DNA of 64,000 bases from Alteriqipengyuania halimionae (GTDB lineage Bacteria; Pseudomonadota; Alphaproteobacteria; Sphingomonadales; Sphingomonadaceae). The translations under genes and the position numbers were made by a program. Below are positions 1-9,012 of the stretch, in pieces. The first letter of the stretch is position 1, and every line of letters starts with the position of its first letter. The DNA lies in NCBI RefSeq assembly GCF_009827575.1, contig NZ_WTYR01000001.1, forward strand, positions 2,577,001 through 2,641,000. The letters run 5' to 3'. A model generated the notes under the pieces. The model was given only the letters and a program-made list of their open reading frames with translations. It had not been told where the DNA came from and did no database searches.

Positions 1-441
1 ATGATCGATACCAATGTCTCTGCCATGGTCCGGCTGACGCGCAAGCTTCTGCCCGGGCTGGTGGAGCACAAGGGCGCGATCGTCACGATCGGCTCGGTGG
101 CGGGCAGCTACGTCTATCCGGGCGGCAATGTCTATGCCGGGTCGAAGGCGTTCGCTAACCACTTCACCCTGGCGCTGCGCGCCGATCTGCACGGCACAGG
201 GGTGCGCGTGACCTCGATCGAGCCGGGCATGGTCGAAACCGAATTCACTACCGTTCGCACGGGTAGCAAGCAAAAGTCCGACGAGTTCTACGCCGGCACG
301 AATCCGATGACGGGCGAGGATATCGCGGCAACGATCCGCTGGATCGCCGAATTGCCGCCGCACCTCAATATCAACCGGCTGGAGATCATGCCGGTAACGC
401 AGGATTTCGCAGGCTTCCGCGTCGCCCGCGACGAAGGCTGA
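1..441 (+). CDS. SDR family NAD(P)-dependent oxidoreductase, C-terminal part
   Basis: This is the C-terminal 146 residues of a short-chain dehydrogenase/reductase; the start lies left of the window. The ATG at base 1 falls inside the conserved core (MIDTNVSAM, as in the NxxxG region), so it is an internal methionine. Visible landmarks are the catalytic Ser in TIGSVAGSYVYPG and the YAGSK catalytic Tyr-Lys pair at about residues 46-50, followed by the PGMVETEF substrate-loop motif. The sequence most resembles the YdfG-like 3-hydroxy acid/serine dehydrogenase branch, which oxidises small hydroxy acids with NADP. The substrate cannot be fixed from this fragment. Confidence 0.85.
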   Translation: MIDTNVSAMVRLTRKLLPGLVEHKGAIVTIGSVAGSYVYPGGNVYAGSKAFANHFTLALRADLHGTGVRVTSIEPGMVETEFTTVRTGSKQKSDEFYAGTNPMTGEDIAATIRWIAELPPHLNINRLEIMPVTQDFAGFRVARDEG

Positions 442-461
442 CAACAAACCGGACTGATACG

Positions 462-497
462 AAAAGGGGCGACGCATCGCTGCGCCGCCCCTTTTTT
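462..497. terminator. intrinsic terminator between convergent SDR and TonB receptor genes
   Basis: An 11-bp stem (466-476 with 481-491, one A-C mismatch, loop TCGC) is flanked by AAAA on the left and a T6 tract on the right. The flanking A and T runs mean it can terminate both the rightward SDR transcript and the leftward TonB receptor transcript. Confidence 0.8.
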
Positions 498-514
498 GTG
501 CGTGTGTCTGTCGA

Positions 515-2890
515 TCAGTAGTCGAAGGTCAACGTCACGAATACCTGGCGCGGGGCGCCATAGAATGCCGTGAGCGTGCCTTCCGGTCCAAGCGTGGGCA
601 CGGGGTAGCCGTTCGGGCCCAGCGGGATCTCGCCAGTGACCGGATCGGCCGCCACGAAGGTATAGCCCGAGGTCTTGTAGCGCTTGTCGGTCAGGTTCTT
701 CCCGTAGACGCCGATCGACCAGCGATTGCCTTCACCGCGATAGACGATGCTGGCATCCATCAGCGTATAGCCGTCCTGGTCGAGATAGGGGTTGGGAATC
801 TCGAACTGGTAGGTCTTGCTGCGATAGCTGACGGTGACGCCCGCATAGAGATCGCCCGACCCGACCGGCGCCTCTGCCGCCAGCGTGCCGCTCGCGGTCC
901 ATTCGGGCGTGTTCTGCACTTCGCGGAACTCGGCAACGTCGGTCGGCACGCCGCCGATATCGGTGATGTATTCGAGATATTCGGCATCGATATAGCCGAC
1001 CGACCCCGATGCGATCATGCGGCTTCCATCGTTGAACCAGCCTTGCCCGAAATTGGCGTTGAACTCGCCTTCGAAGCCCTGGAAGCGTGCCTTGCCTGCG
1101 TTGGAGACGATGCCGCAGAAATTCGGCAGTCCGCCGACGGTACAAGCGACCGAACCAGGGATCTGGACGTCGGTATAGTCGGCGCGGAAAGCGGCGACGG
1201 CGAGGTTAAGATTGCCGTCCATCAGCGCGGCCTTGTAGCCGATCTCGTAGCTGTCGACGCTTTCGGGCGCGAAGCTCAGGAAGTCGGCGACTTCGCTCTC
1301 CTCGACCGTGCCGTTCTCATCGAGATCGGGCGCGTTGCTGCCGGCACCGCGCGGATCGAACCCGCCACCCTTGAAGCCCTTCGAATAGGACGCGTAGAGC
1401 GTCATGTCCGGGGTCGGCTGGTAGGCAATATTGGCGCGCGGCGTGAATTTCTCGAAAGTCGAGCTGCCGCGGAAATCGGTCCCCGGAGCGCCGAAGGGGA
1501 TGCCCGCCCCGCCGAAATCGGGGGAGCCGCCGCCAAGATAGTTCTGCCGAAGGATCTGCGCCGTGCGCTTGTCCCAGGTGTAGCGACCGCCGACCGACAG
1601 GCTGAGCTGTTCGGTCAGATCGTAGGTCAGGTCGACGAAGCCGGCGAAGGTTTCGGTGTCGATATTCGCATTGGTGAATGCGGTCAGCCCGGCGAAGGTC
1701 GTAAAGATGCGCGTGTCGAACGTGGTGACGGCATTTGCATCGAGGAAATAGAACCCGCCCAGCGCGGTCAGGCGATCGCCTTCGTACAGCAGCTGGATTT
1801 CCTGGCTGATCTGGTCGTTGGTGTAGATCGCCGGTACGTCGAGGTCGACCGCGGGCAGTGCGTCGAAATCGATCGGCGAATCGCTGTCGTCCTTGCGATA
1901 GGAGCTGATCGACCGCAGCGTGAGTGTGTCGTTGAGATAGCCTTCCATCGACAGCGACACGCCGAGCGAGGAGACTTCCTGTTCGGGGTCGGTCAGCCCG
2001 CCGCGGGTATCGTAGACATTGTCGAGCACTGGCGCGCCGCTGACGAGGCCCGGAATCAGGCGGGTGCCGCCGCGGGCATTCGAATCGTCGTCGGTCGTAT
2101 CGACCGAAAGCCGTGCGAAGTAACCGTCGGTGTGCACTTCACCCGAGACGCGCAGCGCCCAGATGTCCTTGTCGTAATTGTCCTCACCGGTGGTGAGATT
2201 GGTGCCGAAACCGTCGCGGGTGAGGCGCGCGGCAGCAGCGCCCAGGCGCAGGGTGCCGTCTTCGGTCAACGGGCCGCTGATCGAGACCACGCCGTCGAGC
2301 TGGTTGTACTCGCCATAGGTGACGCGACCGCGAACCGAGAGCTCGTCATCGATCTTGCGGCTGACATATTTTACCGCGCCGCCGACCGTGTTGCGACCGT
2401 AAAGCGTGCCCTGCGGGCCGCGCAGCACTTCGATCCGCTCGATATCGTAGATGTCGAGCACTGCAGCCTGCGGGCGGTTGAGATAGACGTCGTCGAGATA
2501 GATCCCGACGCCCTGCTCGAAACCGGCGACCGGATCCTGCTGGCCGACACCGCGGATGAAGGCGGTGAGCGTCGAGTTGGTCCCGCGCGAGGCTTCGAGC
2601 GTGACATTCGGCGTCGTCTGGCTGATTTCGGTGATGTCCTGCGCGCCCGAAAGCTGGAGCTGTTCGGCCGAATAGGCCGTGATGGCGATCGGCACGTCGA
2701 CCAATTGCTCTTCGCGGCGGCGCGCGGTCACGATCACCACGTTGCCTTCGGGGACTTCGTCGACCTCTGCGGAGGCCTGTTCGTCCTCGTTTGCGTCCTG
2801 CGCATGGGCGGGGGCTGCGACGAGCGCCATGGGCGCGAAAGCTATCCCGGACAGCAGGGCACGGCGCAGCGACTTGCTGGCAAAATTCAT
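515..2890 (-). CDS. TonB-dependent receptor
   Basis: This is a 791-residue outer-membrane active transporter. An N-terminal signal peptide (about residues 1-31, ending APAHAQ) is followed by a TonB-box-like stretch (VVIVTARRREEQ, near residue 50), a plug domain and a large beta-barrel that ends in a C-terminal aromatic residue (LTFDY). The frame is open upstream to 2965, but I chose the ATG at 2890: it begins a proper signal peptide and has a GAGAGGATC ribosome site just before it. The gene is divergent from a TetR regulator with a 114-bp shared promoter region, which suggests substrate-inducible uptake. The substrate is unknown; nothing marks it as a siderophore receptor in particular. Confidence 0.9.
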   Translation of the reverse strand: MNFASKSLRRALLSGIAFAPMALVAAPAHAQDANEDEQASAEVDEVPEGNVVIVTARRREEQLVDVPIAITAYSAEQLQLSGAQDITEISQTTPNVTLEASRGTNSTLTAFIRGVGQQDPVAGFEQGVGIYLDDVYLNRPQAAVLDIYDIERIEVLRGPQGTLYGRNTVGGAVKYVSRKIDDELSVRGRVTYGEYNQLDGVVSISGPLTEDGTLRLGAAAARLTRDGFGTNLTTGEDNYDKDIWALRVSGEVHTDGYFARLSVDTTDDDSNARGGTRLIPGLVSGAPVLDNVYDTRGGLTDPEQEVSSLGVSLSMEGYLNDTLTLRSISSYRKDDSDSPIDFDALPAVDLDVPAIYTNDQISQEIQLLYEGDRLTALGGFYFLDANAVTTFDTRIFTTFAGLTAFTNANIDTETFAGFVDLTYDLTEQLSLSVGGRYTWDKRTAQILRQNYLGGGSPDFGGAGIPFGAPGTDFRGSSTFEKFTPRANIAYQPTPDMTLYASYSKGFKGGGFDPRGAGSNAPDLDENGTVEESEVADFLSFAPESVDSYEIGYKAALMDGNLNLAVAAFRADYTDVQIPGSVACTVGGLPNFCGIVSNAGKARFQGFEGEFNANFGQGWFNDGSRMIASGSVGYIDAEYLEYITDIGGVPTDVAEFREVQNTPEWTASGTLAAEAPVGSGDLYAGVTVSYRSKTYQFEIPNPYLDQDGYTLMDASIVYRGEGNRWSIGVYGKNLTDKRYKTSGYTFVAADPVTGEIPLGPNGYPVPTLGPEGTLTAFYGAPRQVFVTLTFDY

Positions 2891-2951
2891 TGATCCTCTC
2901 CCTCGATCATGGCGGCTTGACCACCGCTCGACCGTCTTTATGCTGAAAGTT

Positions 2952-2988
2952 GAACCGGGTTTCAAGTTCTATGTGCGAACCGGGTTCG
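2952..2988. promoter_or_regulatory. two candidate TetR operators between the TonB receptor and tetR
   Basis: GAACCGGGTT occurs twice, at 2952-2961 and 2977-2986, 25 bp apart. The second copy is a perfect hyphenated dyad (CGAACC-G-GGTTCG, 2976-2988) and the first a near-perfect one. Both lie between the divergent starts at 2890 and 3005, where an autoregulatory TetR dimer would be expected to bind. The assignment is inference from symmetry and position. Confidence 0.55.
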
Positions 2989-3004
2989 CGGGAGAGGGAT
3001 TGCG

Positions 3005-3616
3005 ATGGACGAAACGGCTCGAACCGTGCCGAAACCGAAGACGCCGCGCACCGCTCGCGGCCGCAAGACGCAGCGGGCGCTGCTCGATGCTGCCGAAGCG
3101 GAATTCGGCGAGAAGGGCTTTCACGAAAGCTCGATCGTCTCGATCACCAAGCGCGCGGGCGTCGCTCTCGGGTCGTTCTACACCTATTTCGACAGCAAGG
3201 ATGCGCTGTTCCGCGCGCTGGTGCGCGACATGTCGGGGCGGGTGAAGCAGGCGGTCGCTCCGGCGATCACCGATGTCGCAGAGCCGGTCGCGCGCGAAGG
3301 CGCCGCGCTTGAGGCGTTCCTCGGCTTTGCGCGTGACCACAAGGAAATCTACCGCATCATCGACGAGGCGGAATTCGTCGCCCCCGACACCTGGCGCGAG
3401 CATTACGAACGCACCGCGTCGCGCATTTTCGAGCGTCTCGAGGCGGCCGAAGCCGAGGGTAAACTGGCGGGACCGATCGACGAGGTGCATGCCTGGGCGA
3501 TGATGGGGATGAATGTTTTCCTGGGCCTCAAATACGGCGTGATGGACGAAACCCGTTCGGTCGCGGACGTCGCGCGGATCGCCAATTCGCTGATTGCGCG
3601 GGGTCTTTCGCGTTGA
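3005..3616 (+). CDS. TetR/AcrR family transcriptional regulator
   Basis: This 203-residue protein has the TetR layout. An N-terminal helix-turn-helix domain (about residues 18-65) contains RALLDAAEAEFGEKGFHESS and the recognition-helix signature GVALGSFYTYFDSKDALFRA. A helical ligand/dimerisation domain with FARDHKEIYRIIDEAEF follows. A GGAGAGGGA ribosome site sits five bases before the ATG. It is divergent from the TonB receptor gene and probably represses it and itself through the repeated dyads in the shared promoter; the ligand is unknown. Confidence 0.88.
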   Translation: MDETARTVPKPKTPRTARGRKTQRALLDAAEAEFGEKGFHESSIVSITKRAGVALGSFYTYFDSKDALFRALVRDMSGRVKQAVAPAITDVAEPVAREGAALEAFLGFARDHKEIYRIIDEAEFVAPDTWREHYERTASRIFERLEAAEAEGKLAGPIDEVHAWAMMGMNVFLGLKYGVMDETRSVADVARIANSLIARGLSR

Positions 3617-3679
3617 ACGCGTTGCCGCCGCGCCCATTCACTCTGGTCTTGACGGCCCGCGACCGCTAGGCGGCGCGGC

Positions 3680-5200
3680 ATGTCCAACCGCCGTACCTTC
3701 GCGATCATTTCCCACCCCGACGCGGGTAAGACTACGCTGACGGAAAAGCTCCTGCTGCAAGGCGGGGCGATCCACCTTGCCGGCGAGGTCAAGGCCCGCG
3801 GGCAGGCGCGCCGCGCCCGATCGGACTGGATGAAGATCGAGCAGCAGCGCGGGATCTCGGTTACCTCGAGCGTGATGACCTTCGAGCGGGACGGGGTGAC
3901 GTTCAACCTGCTCGACACGCCGGGGCACGAGGATTTCTCCGAAGATACCTATCGCACGCTGACCGCGGTCGATTCGGCGGTGATGGTGATCGACGCCGCG
4001 AAAGGCATCGAGCCGCAGACCCGCAAGCTGTTCGAAGTCTGCCGGTTGCGTTCGGTTCCGATTATCACCTTCGTCAACAAGGTCGATCGCGAAGGACGGC
4101 CGGTGTTCGAATTGCTCGACGAGATTGCCGACATGCTCGCGCTCGATGTGAGCCCGCAAGCCTATCCGGTCGGCATGGGCGGGGAATTCGAAGGGGTGCT
4201 GGATTTCGCGACCGGGTGCGTCGCGCGGCCCGAAGGCCCGTCGAAGGAATTTCTCGGCACGCGCGATTGCGATCCGTCAATCCCCGACCGTTTTGCCGAG
4301 GAGATCGAGCTGGCGCAGATCGGCTATCCCGAATTCGATCTCGACGCCTATCGCAATGGCGATCTGACGCCGGTCTATTTCGGATCGGCGCTCAAGAATT
4401 TCGGTGTCACCGAGCTGATCGAGGCGCTGGCGAAACATGCCCCGCCGCCGCGGCCCCAGCCGGCGGGCGACGACAAGGTCGATCCCGAGCAGGACGAAGT
4501 CACCGGCTTCATCTTCAAGGTCCAGGCCAATATGGACCCCAACCACCGCGACCGGATCGCTTTCATGCGCATGGCCAGCGGTACCTTCAAACGCGGGATG
4601 AAGCTGACCCCTTCCGGGCTGGGCAAACCGATCGCGGTGCATTCGCCGATCATGTTCTTCGCCCAGGATCGCGAGATCGCCGATACCGCCGAGGCGGGGG
4701 ACATCATCGGCATTCCCAACCACGGAACGCTTCGGGTTGGCGATACGCTGAGCGAGAAGGACAAGGTCCGCTTCACCGGCCTGCCCAATTTCGCGCCCGA
4801 AATCCTGCGCCGCGTCCAGCTGAAGGACCCGACCAAGACCAAGCAGCTTCGCAAAGCGCTCGACGATCTTTCCGAAGAAGGCGTGATCCAAGTATTCTAT
4901 CCCGAACTTGGCGCGCAGCATATCGTCGGCGTGGTCGGCCAGCTCCAGCTCGACGTGCTCGTTTCAAGGCTGGCGGCGGAGTACAAGGTCGATGCTGGAC
5001 TGGAAGCCGCGCCGTTCGATACCGCGCGCTGGATCAAGGGCCCCCAAGCGGAGATCGAAACCTTCGAAGGCTTCAACCGCGCCAATCTCGCGCGTGACCG
5101 CGATGGCGATCTCGTCTTCATGGCCAAGAGCGCGTGGGACGTGAACTACCAGCAGGAAAAGCATCCCGAACTGACCTTCTCGGCGACGAAGGAGCGCTAG
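3680..5200 (+). CDS. prfC: peptide chain release factor 3
   Basis: This 506-residue translational GTPase recycles RF1/RF2 from the ribosome after peptide release. The G1 loop (AIISHPDAGKTTLTEKLL, residues 7-24), the RF3-type insert ARRARSDWMKIEQQRGISV, G3 (DTPGHEDF) and G4 (FVNKVDREGR) are all present. These are followed by EF-G-like domains and the RF3-specific C-terminal domain (PIMFFAQDREI, QLQLDVLVSRL). Length and motif order are full, so it should be functional. It starts 63 bp after tetR with no obvious terminator in between. Confidence 0.97.
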   Translation: MSNRRTFAIISHPDAGKTTLTEKLLLQGGAIHLAGEVKARGQARRARSDWMKIEQQRGISVTSSVMTFERDGVTFNLLDTPGHEDFSEDTYRTLTAVDSAVMVIDAAKGIEPQTRKLFEVCRLRSVPIITFVNKVDREGRPVFELLDEIADMLALDVSPQAYPVGMGGEFEGVLDFATGCVARPEGPSKEFLGTRDCDPSIPDRFAEEIELAQIGYPEFDLDAYRNGDLTPVYFGSALKNFGVTELIEALAKHAPPPRPQPAGDDKVDPEQDEVTGFIFKVQANMDPNHRDRIAFMRMASGTFKRGMKLTPSGLGKPIAVHSPIMFFAQDREIADTAEAGDIIGIPNHGTLRVGDTLSEKDKVRFTGLPNFAPEILRRVQLKDPTKTKQLRKALDDLSEEGVIQVFYPELGAQHIVGVVGQLQLDVLVSRLAAEYKVDAGLEAAPFDTARWIKGPQAEIETFEGFNRANLARDRDGDLVFMAKSAWDVNYQQEKHPELTFSATKER

Positions 5201-5234
5201 GCAGCATGCGCCACTCTGCGCTAGACGGTCGGGC

Positions 5235-5930
5235 ATGACGCTGCGCGTTGCGAGCTGGAACATTCACAAGGGGGTGGGGATCGACCGCCGCCGCGATACG
5301 GCGCGCATCCTCGCAGTGCTTAAAGAAATCGATGCCGATGTCTTCGCGTTGCAGGAGGTCGACAAGCGTTTCGGACGGCGCGAGGCGATCCTGTCCGAAG
5401 CGGCACTCGAAGAGGCCGGGTGGAAGCCCGTCGATTGCAATCCCGATTCGCCCAGCATGGGCTGGCACGGCAATGCGATCCTGGTGCGCACGCACTGCCC
5501 CACCGCCAATGTCCATAATGTCGAACTGCCGACGCTCGAACCGCGCGGCGCGGTGAGGGTCGATTGCGTGATCCGGGGGCATGTCATGCGCGTGATCGGC
5601 ATGCATCTCGACTTGTCGGGACTGCGGCGTCGCAAGCAGATCCGCACCGTGCTCAACCACCTCGCCGATAGCGATGGCGATCCGCCCGCCGTGCTGATGG
5701 GCGATTTCAACCAGTGGGGCGATCGCTCGGGCGCGATGCAGGAATTCGAAGGCCCATGGCATGTCTGCCAGACCGGGCCGAGCTTTCCCACCCGCCGCCC
5801 GATCGCCTGCCTCGACCGAATCGTGGTTTCGCACGAATGGGCTTGCCGCTCGACCCATGTCCACCTGAGCGAGCTGTCGGCGAAAGCTTCCGATCACCTG
5901 CCGATCGTGGCCGAAATCGAATTGCGATAA
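5235..5930 (+). CDS. endonuclease/exonuclease/phosphatase family protein
   Basis: This 231-residue metal-dependent phosphoesterase has the whole EEP signature: ASWNIHKG at the N terminus, ALQEVD (metal-binding Glu), IGMHLDLSG, the GDFNQW Asp/Asn pair, CLDRI and the terminal SDHLPI His. No signal peptide or membrane anchor is seen, so it is cytoplasmic. It starts 34 bp after prfC and may be cotranscribed. The family includes DNases, phospholipases and sphingomyelinases, and the substrate cannot be told from sequence. It lies immediately convergent with the GMC oxidoreductase gene. Confidence 0.9.
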   Translation: MTLRVASWNIHKGVGIDRRRDTARILAVLKEIDADVFALQEVDKRFGRREAILSEAALEEAGWKPVDCNPDSPSMGWHGNAILVRTHCPTANVHNVELPTLEPRGAVRVDCVIRGHVMRVIGMHLDLSGLRRRKQIRTVLNHLADSDGDPPAVLMGDFNQWGDRSGAMQEFEGPWHVCQTGPSFPTRRPIACLDRIVVSHEWACRSTHVHLSELSAKASDHLPIVAEIELR

Positions 5931-5958
5931 CCCGTCCCTCGAGTGAGTGGGCGGGTGA

Positions 5959-7545
5959 TCAATTGAGCGCTAGCGCCACAAACTCCGCGCAGCGCTCGCC
6001 AATCATCATGCACGGCGCGTTGGTGTTGCCCGAGATCAGGCGCGGCATGATCGATGCGTCGGCAATCCAGAGCCCGTCGACCCCGCGCGCCTTCAATTTC
6101 GGATCGACCACACTGTCAGCATCCGCGCCCATTCGGCAGGTGCCGACCGGGTGATAGACCGTGTCCGCGCGGCTGCGGATCATCTCGTCCAGCGCAGCAT
6201 CGTCGTTCAAATCGACCGGGTGACGATTACGCGGGCGATAGCGTTGCAGCGCTTCGCCTTCGACGATCCGGTGCGACAGTCGCACACCCGCGCGCAGTGT
6301 TTCCATGTCACGTTCTTCGGCGAGGAAATTGGGGTCGATCGCCGGCGCGTCCTTCGCGCGATTGGACGCGAGGCGCACCGTGCCCCGGCTTTCGGGGCGC
6401 AGCACACACGCATGGAGCGAAAATCCGTGGCCCTTCACCTTCTCGCGCCCGTGATCTTCCAGCATAGCGGGTACGAAATGCCATTGGACATCGGGTGCGG
6501 GCGCACCGTCCATCACCGTCCAGAACCCGCCGCTTTCGGCATAGGGCGTGGTCATCACCCCGGTCTGGTGGCGGCGATGTTCGAGCATGCCCTTGAGCAT
6601 GCGCATGCTGCCTTCGCGTGAATCGCCAATCGGGATGCGGCTGTCGGTCTCCCAGCTCGACACGTAATCGATATGGTCCTGCAAGTCGGAGCCGACCGCA
6701 GGACGATCGTCGACCACATCGATCCCGTGTTCACGCAAATGGTCGGCCGGGCCGATACCCGACAGCATCAGGATCTGCGGCGAATTGAACGCACCCGCGC
6801 TCAGCACCACACCGCCGCGGGCCTTGATCACCTCGCGCCTGAATCCGCGCTTGATCTGCACGCCGGTGACGCGGCCGTCTTCGATCACGAGCTTTTCAAC
6901 CAGCACGCCGCTGCGAATATCCAGATTGTCCTGCCCGCGCTTGGGTTCGATATAGGCGCGGCTCGCCGACCAGCGCTCGCCATGTTTCTGGGTGACCTGG
7001 TAGATGCCGAAACCGGCCTGCCGATCATCGTTGAAATCGCGTGTGGTGGGCAATTGCAGCGATTCCGCAGCTTCGACGAAATGCCGGCTCGCGGGGTTGG
7101 GCCAAAGCTGGTCCGATACCCATAACGGGCCGCTGCCACCGTGGAATTCGTCGGCGCCGCGAACATTGTGCTCGCTGCGTTTGAACCAGGGCAGGACATC
7201 GTCATAACTCCACCCGTCGCAACCGAGCGCGGCCCAATTGTCGTAGTCCCACCGGTTGCCGCGGATATAGATCATCGCGTTGATCGCCGAGGACCCGCCG
7301 AGTCCGCGACCGCGCGGCTGGTAGCCGCTGCGTCCGTTCAGGCCCTTCTGCGGTACGGTCTCATAGCGATAGTTCTGGCTGCCGCGCAGAAACGGCATCA
7401 TCCCCGGTGTGCGCACGCGCCAGTCATTGTTTCGAGGGCCCGCTTCGAGCAGGCAGACGGTGCGGGTGCGATCTTCTGCCAGCCTCCCGGCAACCGCGCT
7501 CCCGCCGCTCCCGCCGCCCACGACGACGATATCAAATGCATCCAT
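5959..7545 (-). CDS. GMC family FAD-dependent oxidoreductase (choline/alcohol dehydrogenase type)
   Basis: This 528-residue flavoenzyme has the Rossmann FAD-binding loop at the N terminus (IVVVGGGSGGSAVAGRLAED), the acidic LLEAGPR motif, the GMC signature 1 (GRGLGGSSAINAMIYIRGN) and a C-terminal HPVGTCRMG catalytic His region with NTNAPCMMIGER after it. It oxidises a primary alcohol and passes electrons to oxygen or a quinone; members act on choline, long-chain alcohols or polyethylene glycol. No signal peptide is seen. It follows the sterol-desaturase-family gene by about 36 bp in the same direction, so the two may act on the same lipid or alcohol, though this is inference. Confidence 0.92.
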   Translation of the reverse strand: MDAFDIVVVGGGSGGSAVAGRLAEDRTRTVCLLEAGPRNNDWRVRTPGMMPFLRGSQNYRYETVPQKGLNGRSGYQPRGRGLGGSSAINAMIYIRGNRWDYDNWAALGCDGWSYDDVLPWFKRSEHNVRGADEFHGGSGPLWVSDQLWPNPASRHFVEAAESLQLPTTRDFNDDRQAGFGIYQVTQKHGERWSASRAYIEPKRGQDNLDIRSGVLVEKLVIEDGRVTGVQIKRGFRREVIKARGGVVLSAGAFNSPQILMLSGIGPADHLREHGIDVVDDRPAVGSDLQDHIDYVSSWETDSRIPIGDSREGSMRMLKGMLEHRRHQTGVMTTPYAESGGFWTVMDGAPAPDVQWHFVPAMLEDHGREKVKGHGFSLHACVLRPESRGTVRLASNRAKDAPAIDPNFLAEERDMETLRAGVRLSHRIVEGEALQRYRPRNRHPVDLNDDAALDEMIRSRADTVYHPVGTCRMGADADSVVDPKLKARGVDGLWIADASIMPRLISGNTNAPCMMIGERCAEFVALALN

Positions 7546-7581
7546 GTTCTCTTCTCCCGGAGAAGAGAGTTAAGCGCGCGA

Positions 7582-8505
7582 TTAAGAGTCGGCAACGGCC
7601 TTGTCGGCATCGGGGCGCGAATTGCGCCGATCTTCCCAGCGCGCGCGGATCTGCTCGCTGGTCTCGCGGGTGCTATCATGCGTCCAGCCGGGCGGGCGCA
7701 GCAGGTAGGACAGTTTGTATTTCCAAGGCGCGCGGCGAATGTCGTCGATCATACCCGACCATTCGTGGAACACCGCCCATAGCAGGTTGAAGCTGCCCAG
7801 CTGCTTGACGATGCCGTAGCGGATTTTCTCTTCGTCGGGCCGCTCCTCCTCGAACGTGCCGAACATCTTGTCCCACACGATGAAGACACCGGCATAATTG
7901 CGATCGAGATAGCGCGGATTGGTCGCGTGGTGGACCCGGTGGTGGCTCGGCGTGTTCATCACCGCCTCGAACCAGCGCGGCATCCTGCCGATCGCTTCGG
8001 TGTGGATCCAGAACTGGTAGATCAGGTTGAACCCGGCGCAGACAACGATCATCGCCGGATGGAAACCGATCAGGACGAGCGGCAGCTTGAACGCGAAGCC
8101 CAGCGTGAGGAACCCCGTCCAGGTCTGCCGCAGCGCGGTCGACAGGTTGTAATGCTGCGAGGAATGGTGGTTCACGTGGCTGGCCCAGAACCAACGCACG
8201 CGATGGCCGGTGCGATGGATCCAGTAATAGGCCAGGTCGTCGAGCACGAAGCATGCGATCCACGCCCACCAGGCCCAGCCGATATCGAACAGCCGGAATT
8301 CCCACAGAGCGAGATACAGCGCGAGGAAAATACCGCCCGTCAGCAGTCCGGCGACCGTGCTACCGAGCCCGAATGACAGGCTGGTGAGCGTGTCGCGAGG
8401 CTCGTAGCTTTCGGGGTGCTTCTTCCACGCCCACACCATCTCGAACAGCACCAGCGCGACGAAGCCTGGCACGGCGAGTTCGGTCGGGTTTATATCGGGC
8501 GCCAT
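7582..8505 (-). CDS. sterol desaturase / fatty acid hydroxylase family membrane protein
   Basis: This 307-residue integral membrane di-iron oxygenase shows the family histidine clusters in order: WIHRTGHR, HVNHHSSQHYN and HRVHHATNPRYLDRNY. Several hydrophobic segments surround them. Such enzymes use O2 to hydroxylate or desaturate a lipid or carotenoid substrate. It lies upstream of the GMC alcohol dehydrogenase in the same orientation, which would suit hydroxylation followed by alcohol oxidation. A paralogue is at 37418-38272. The substrate is unknown. Confidence 0.9.
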   Translation of the reverse strand: MAPDINPTELAVPGFVALVLFEMVWAWKKHPESYEPRDTLTSLSFGLGSTVAGLLTGGIFLALYLALWEFRLFDIGWAWWAWIACFVLDDLAYYWIHRTGHRVRWFWASHVNHHSSQHYNLSTALRQTWTGFLTLGFAFKLPLVLIGFHPAMIVVCAGFNLIYQFWIHTEAIGRMPRWFEAVMNTPSHHRVHHATNPRYLDRNYAGVFIVWDKMFGTFEEERPDEEKIRYGIVKQLGSFNLLWAVFHEWSGMIDDIRRAPWKYKLSYLLRPPGWTHDSTRETSEQIRARWEDRRNSRPDADKAVADS

Positions 8506-8516
8506 CTCTATCGATA

Positions 8517-8948
8517 TTATAGCCGACGCAGGCTAGCGGCCCAGTGCGCGGCGCCGTTTTCACGATCGTTGCCCAGATCGAGCGTGACCGAGCCGAAGCG
8601 CTTGTCCGCCGTGCCGAGGGTAAGCTGGTTGCGGTCCAACCGGCAGCTTGCATGGCTGGTGAGGATGCGGCCCGCGACATGCGCGCCATGCGGTTTCAGC
8701 ACCATGATCCGTCCGTCGCCATCACGCATGATCGCGCCATAGCCCGCCCGATCGACAGCAATCTTCACCGGTTCATACCCGTCGAGCTGTTCCTCCGCCA
8801 ATTCGCGCGCATGGTCTTCATCCGCGATCCGCACCGGAGGGCCGAGCTTCATTTTGCGCACGAGCCAGGCCACCGCGATGATCGCGGCGAGCGAACCGAG
8901 GAATTGAAACAGGGCGGCAGGGATCTCCACACCGCCGTAATGCCGCAT
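8517..8948 (-). CDS. hypothetical protein with one N-terminal membrane segment
   Basis: I do not recognise this 143-residue protein as a named family. It has a single hydrophobic helix near residues 7-26 (LFQFLGSLAAIIAVAWLV), then a soluble, charged domain with the phrases YGAIMRDGDGRIMVLKPHG and GSVTLDLG. The layout suggests a membrane-anchored protein with a small beta-rich domain. The frame is open to 9044, but the ATG at 8948 is preceded by GGAAAGAG and is the better start. It lies just upstream of the hydroxylase gene and probably shares its transcript. Confidence 0.75.
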   Translation of the reverse strand: MRHYGGVEIPAALFQFLGSLAAIIAVAWLVRKMKLGPPVRIADEDHARELAEEQLDGYEPVKIAVDRAGYGAIMRDGDGRIMVLKPHGAHVAGRILTSHASCRLDRNQLTLGTADKRFGSVTLDLGNDRENGAAHWAASLRRL

Positions 8949-9012
8949 TCGCGGGCTCTTTCCAAGTGCCCGCCGGTCGGGCAGGTAGGGATGGAAACGG
9001 GAGAAACGATCG

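Noticed and set aside
1043-2893. 616-codon open frame on the plus strand across the TonB receptor gene
   Set aside because: It is antisense to a clear receptor with signal peptide and plug; the peptide shows no motif and its length follows from high GC content.
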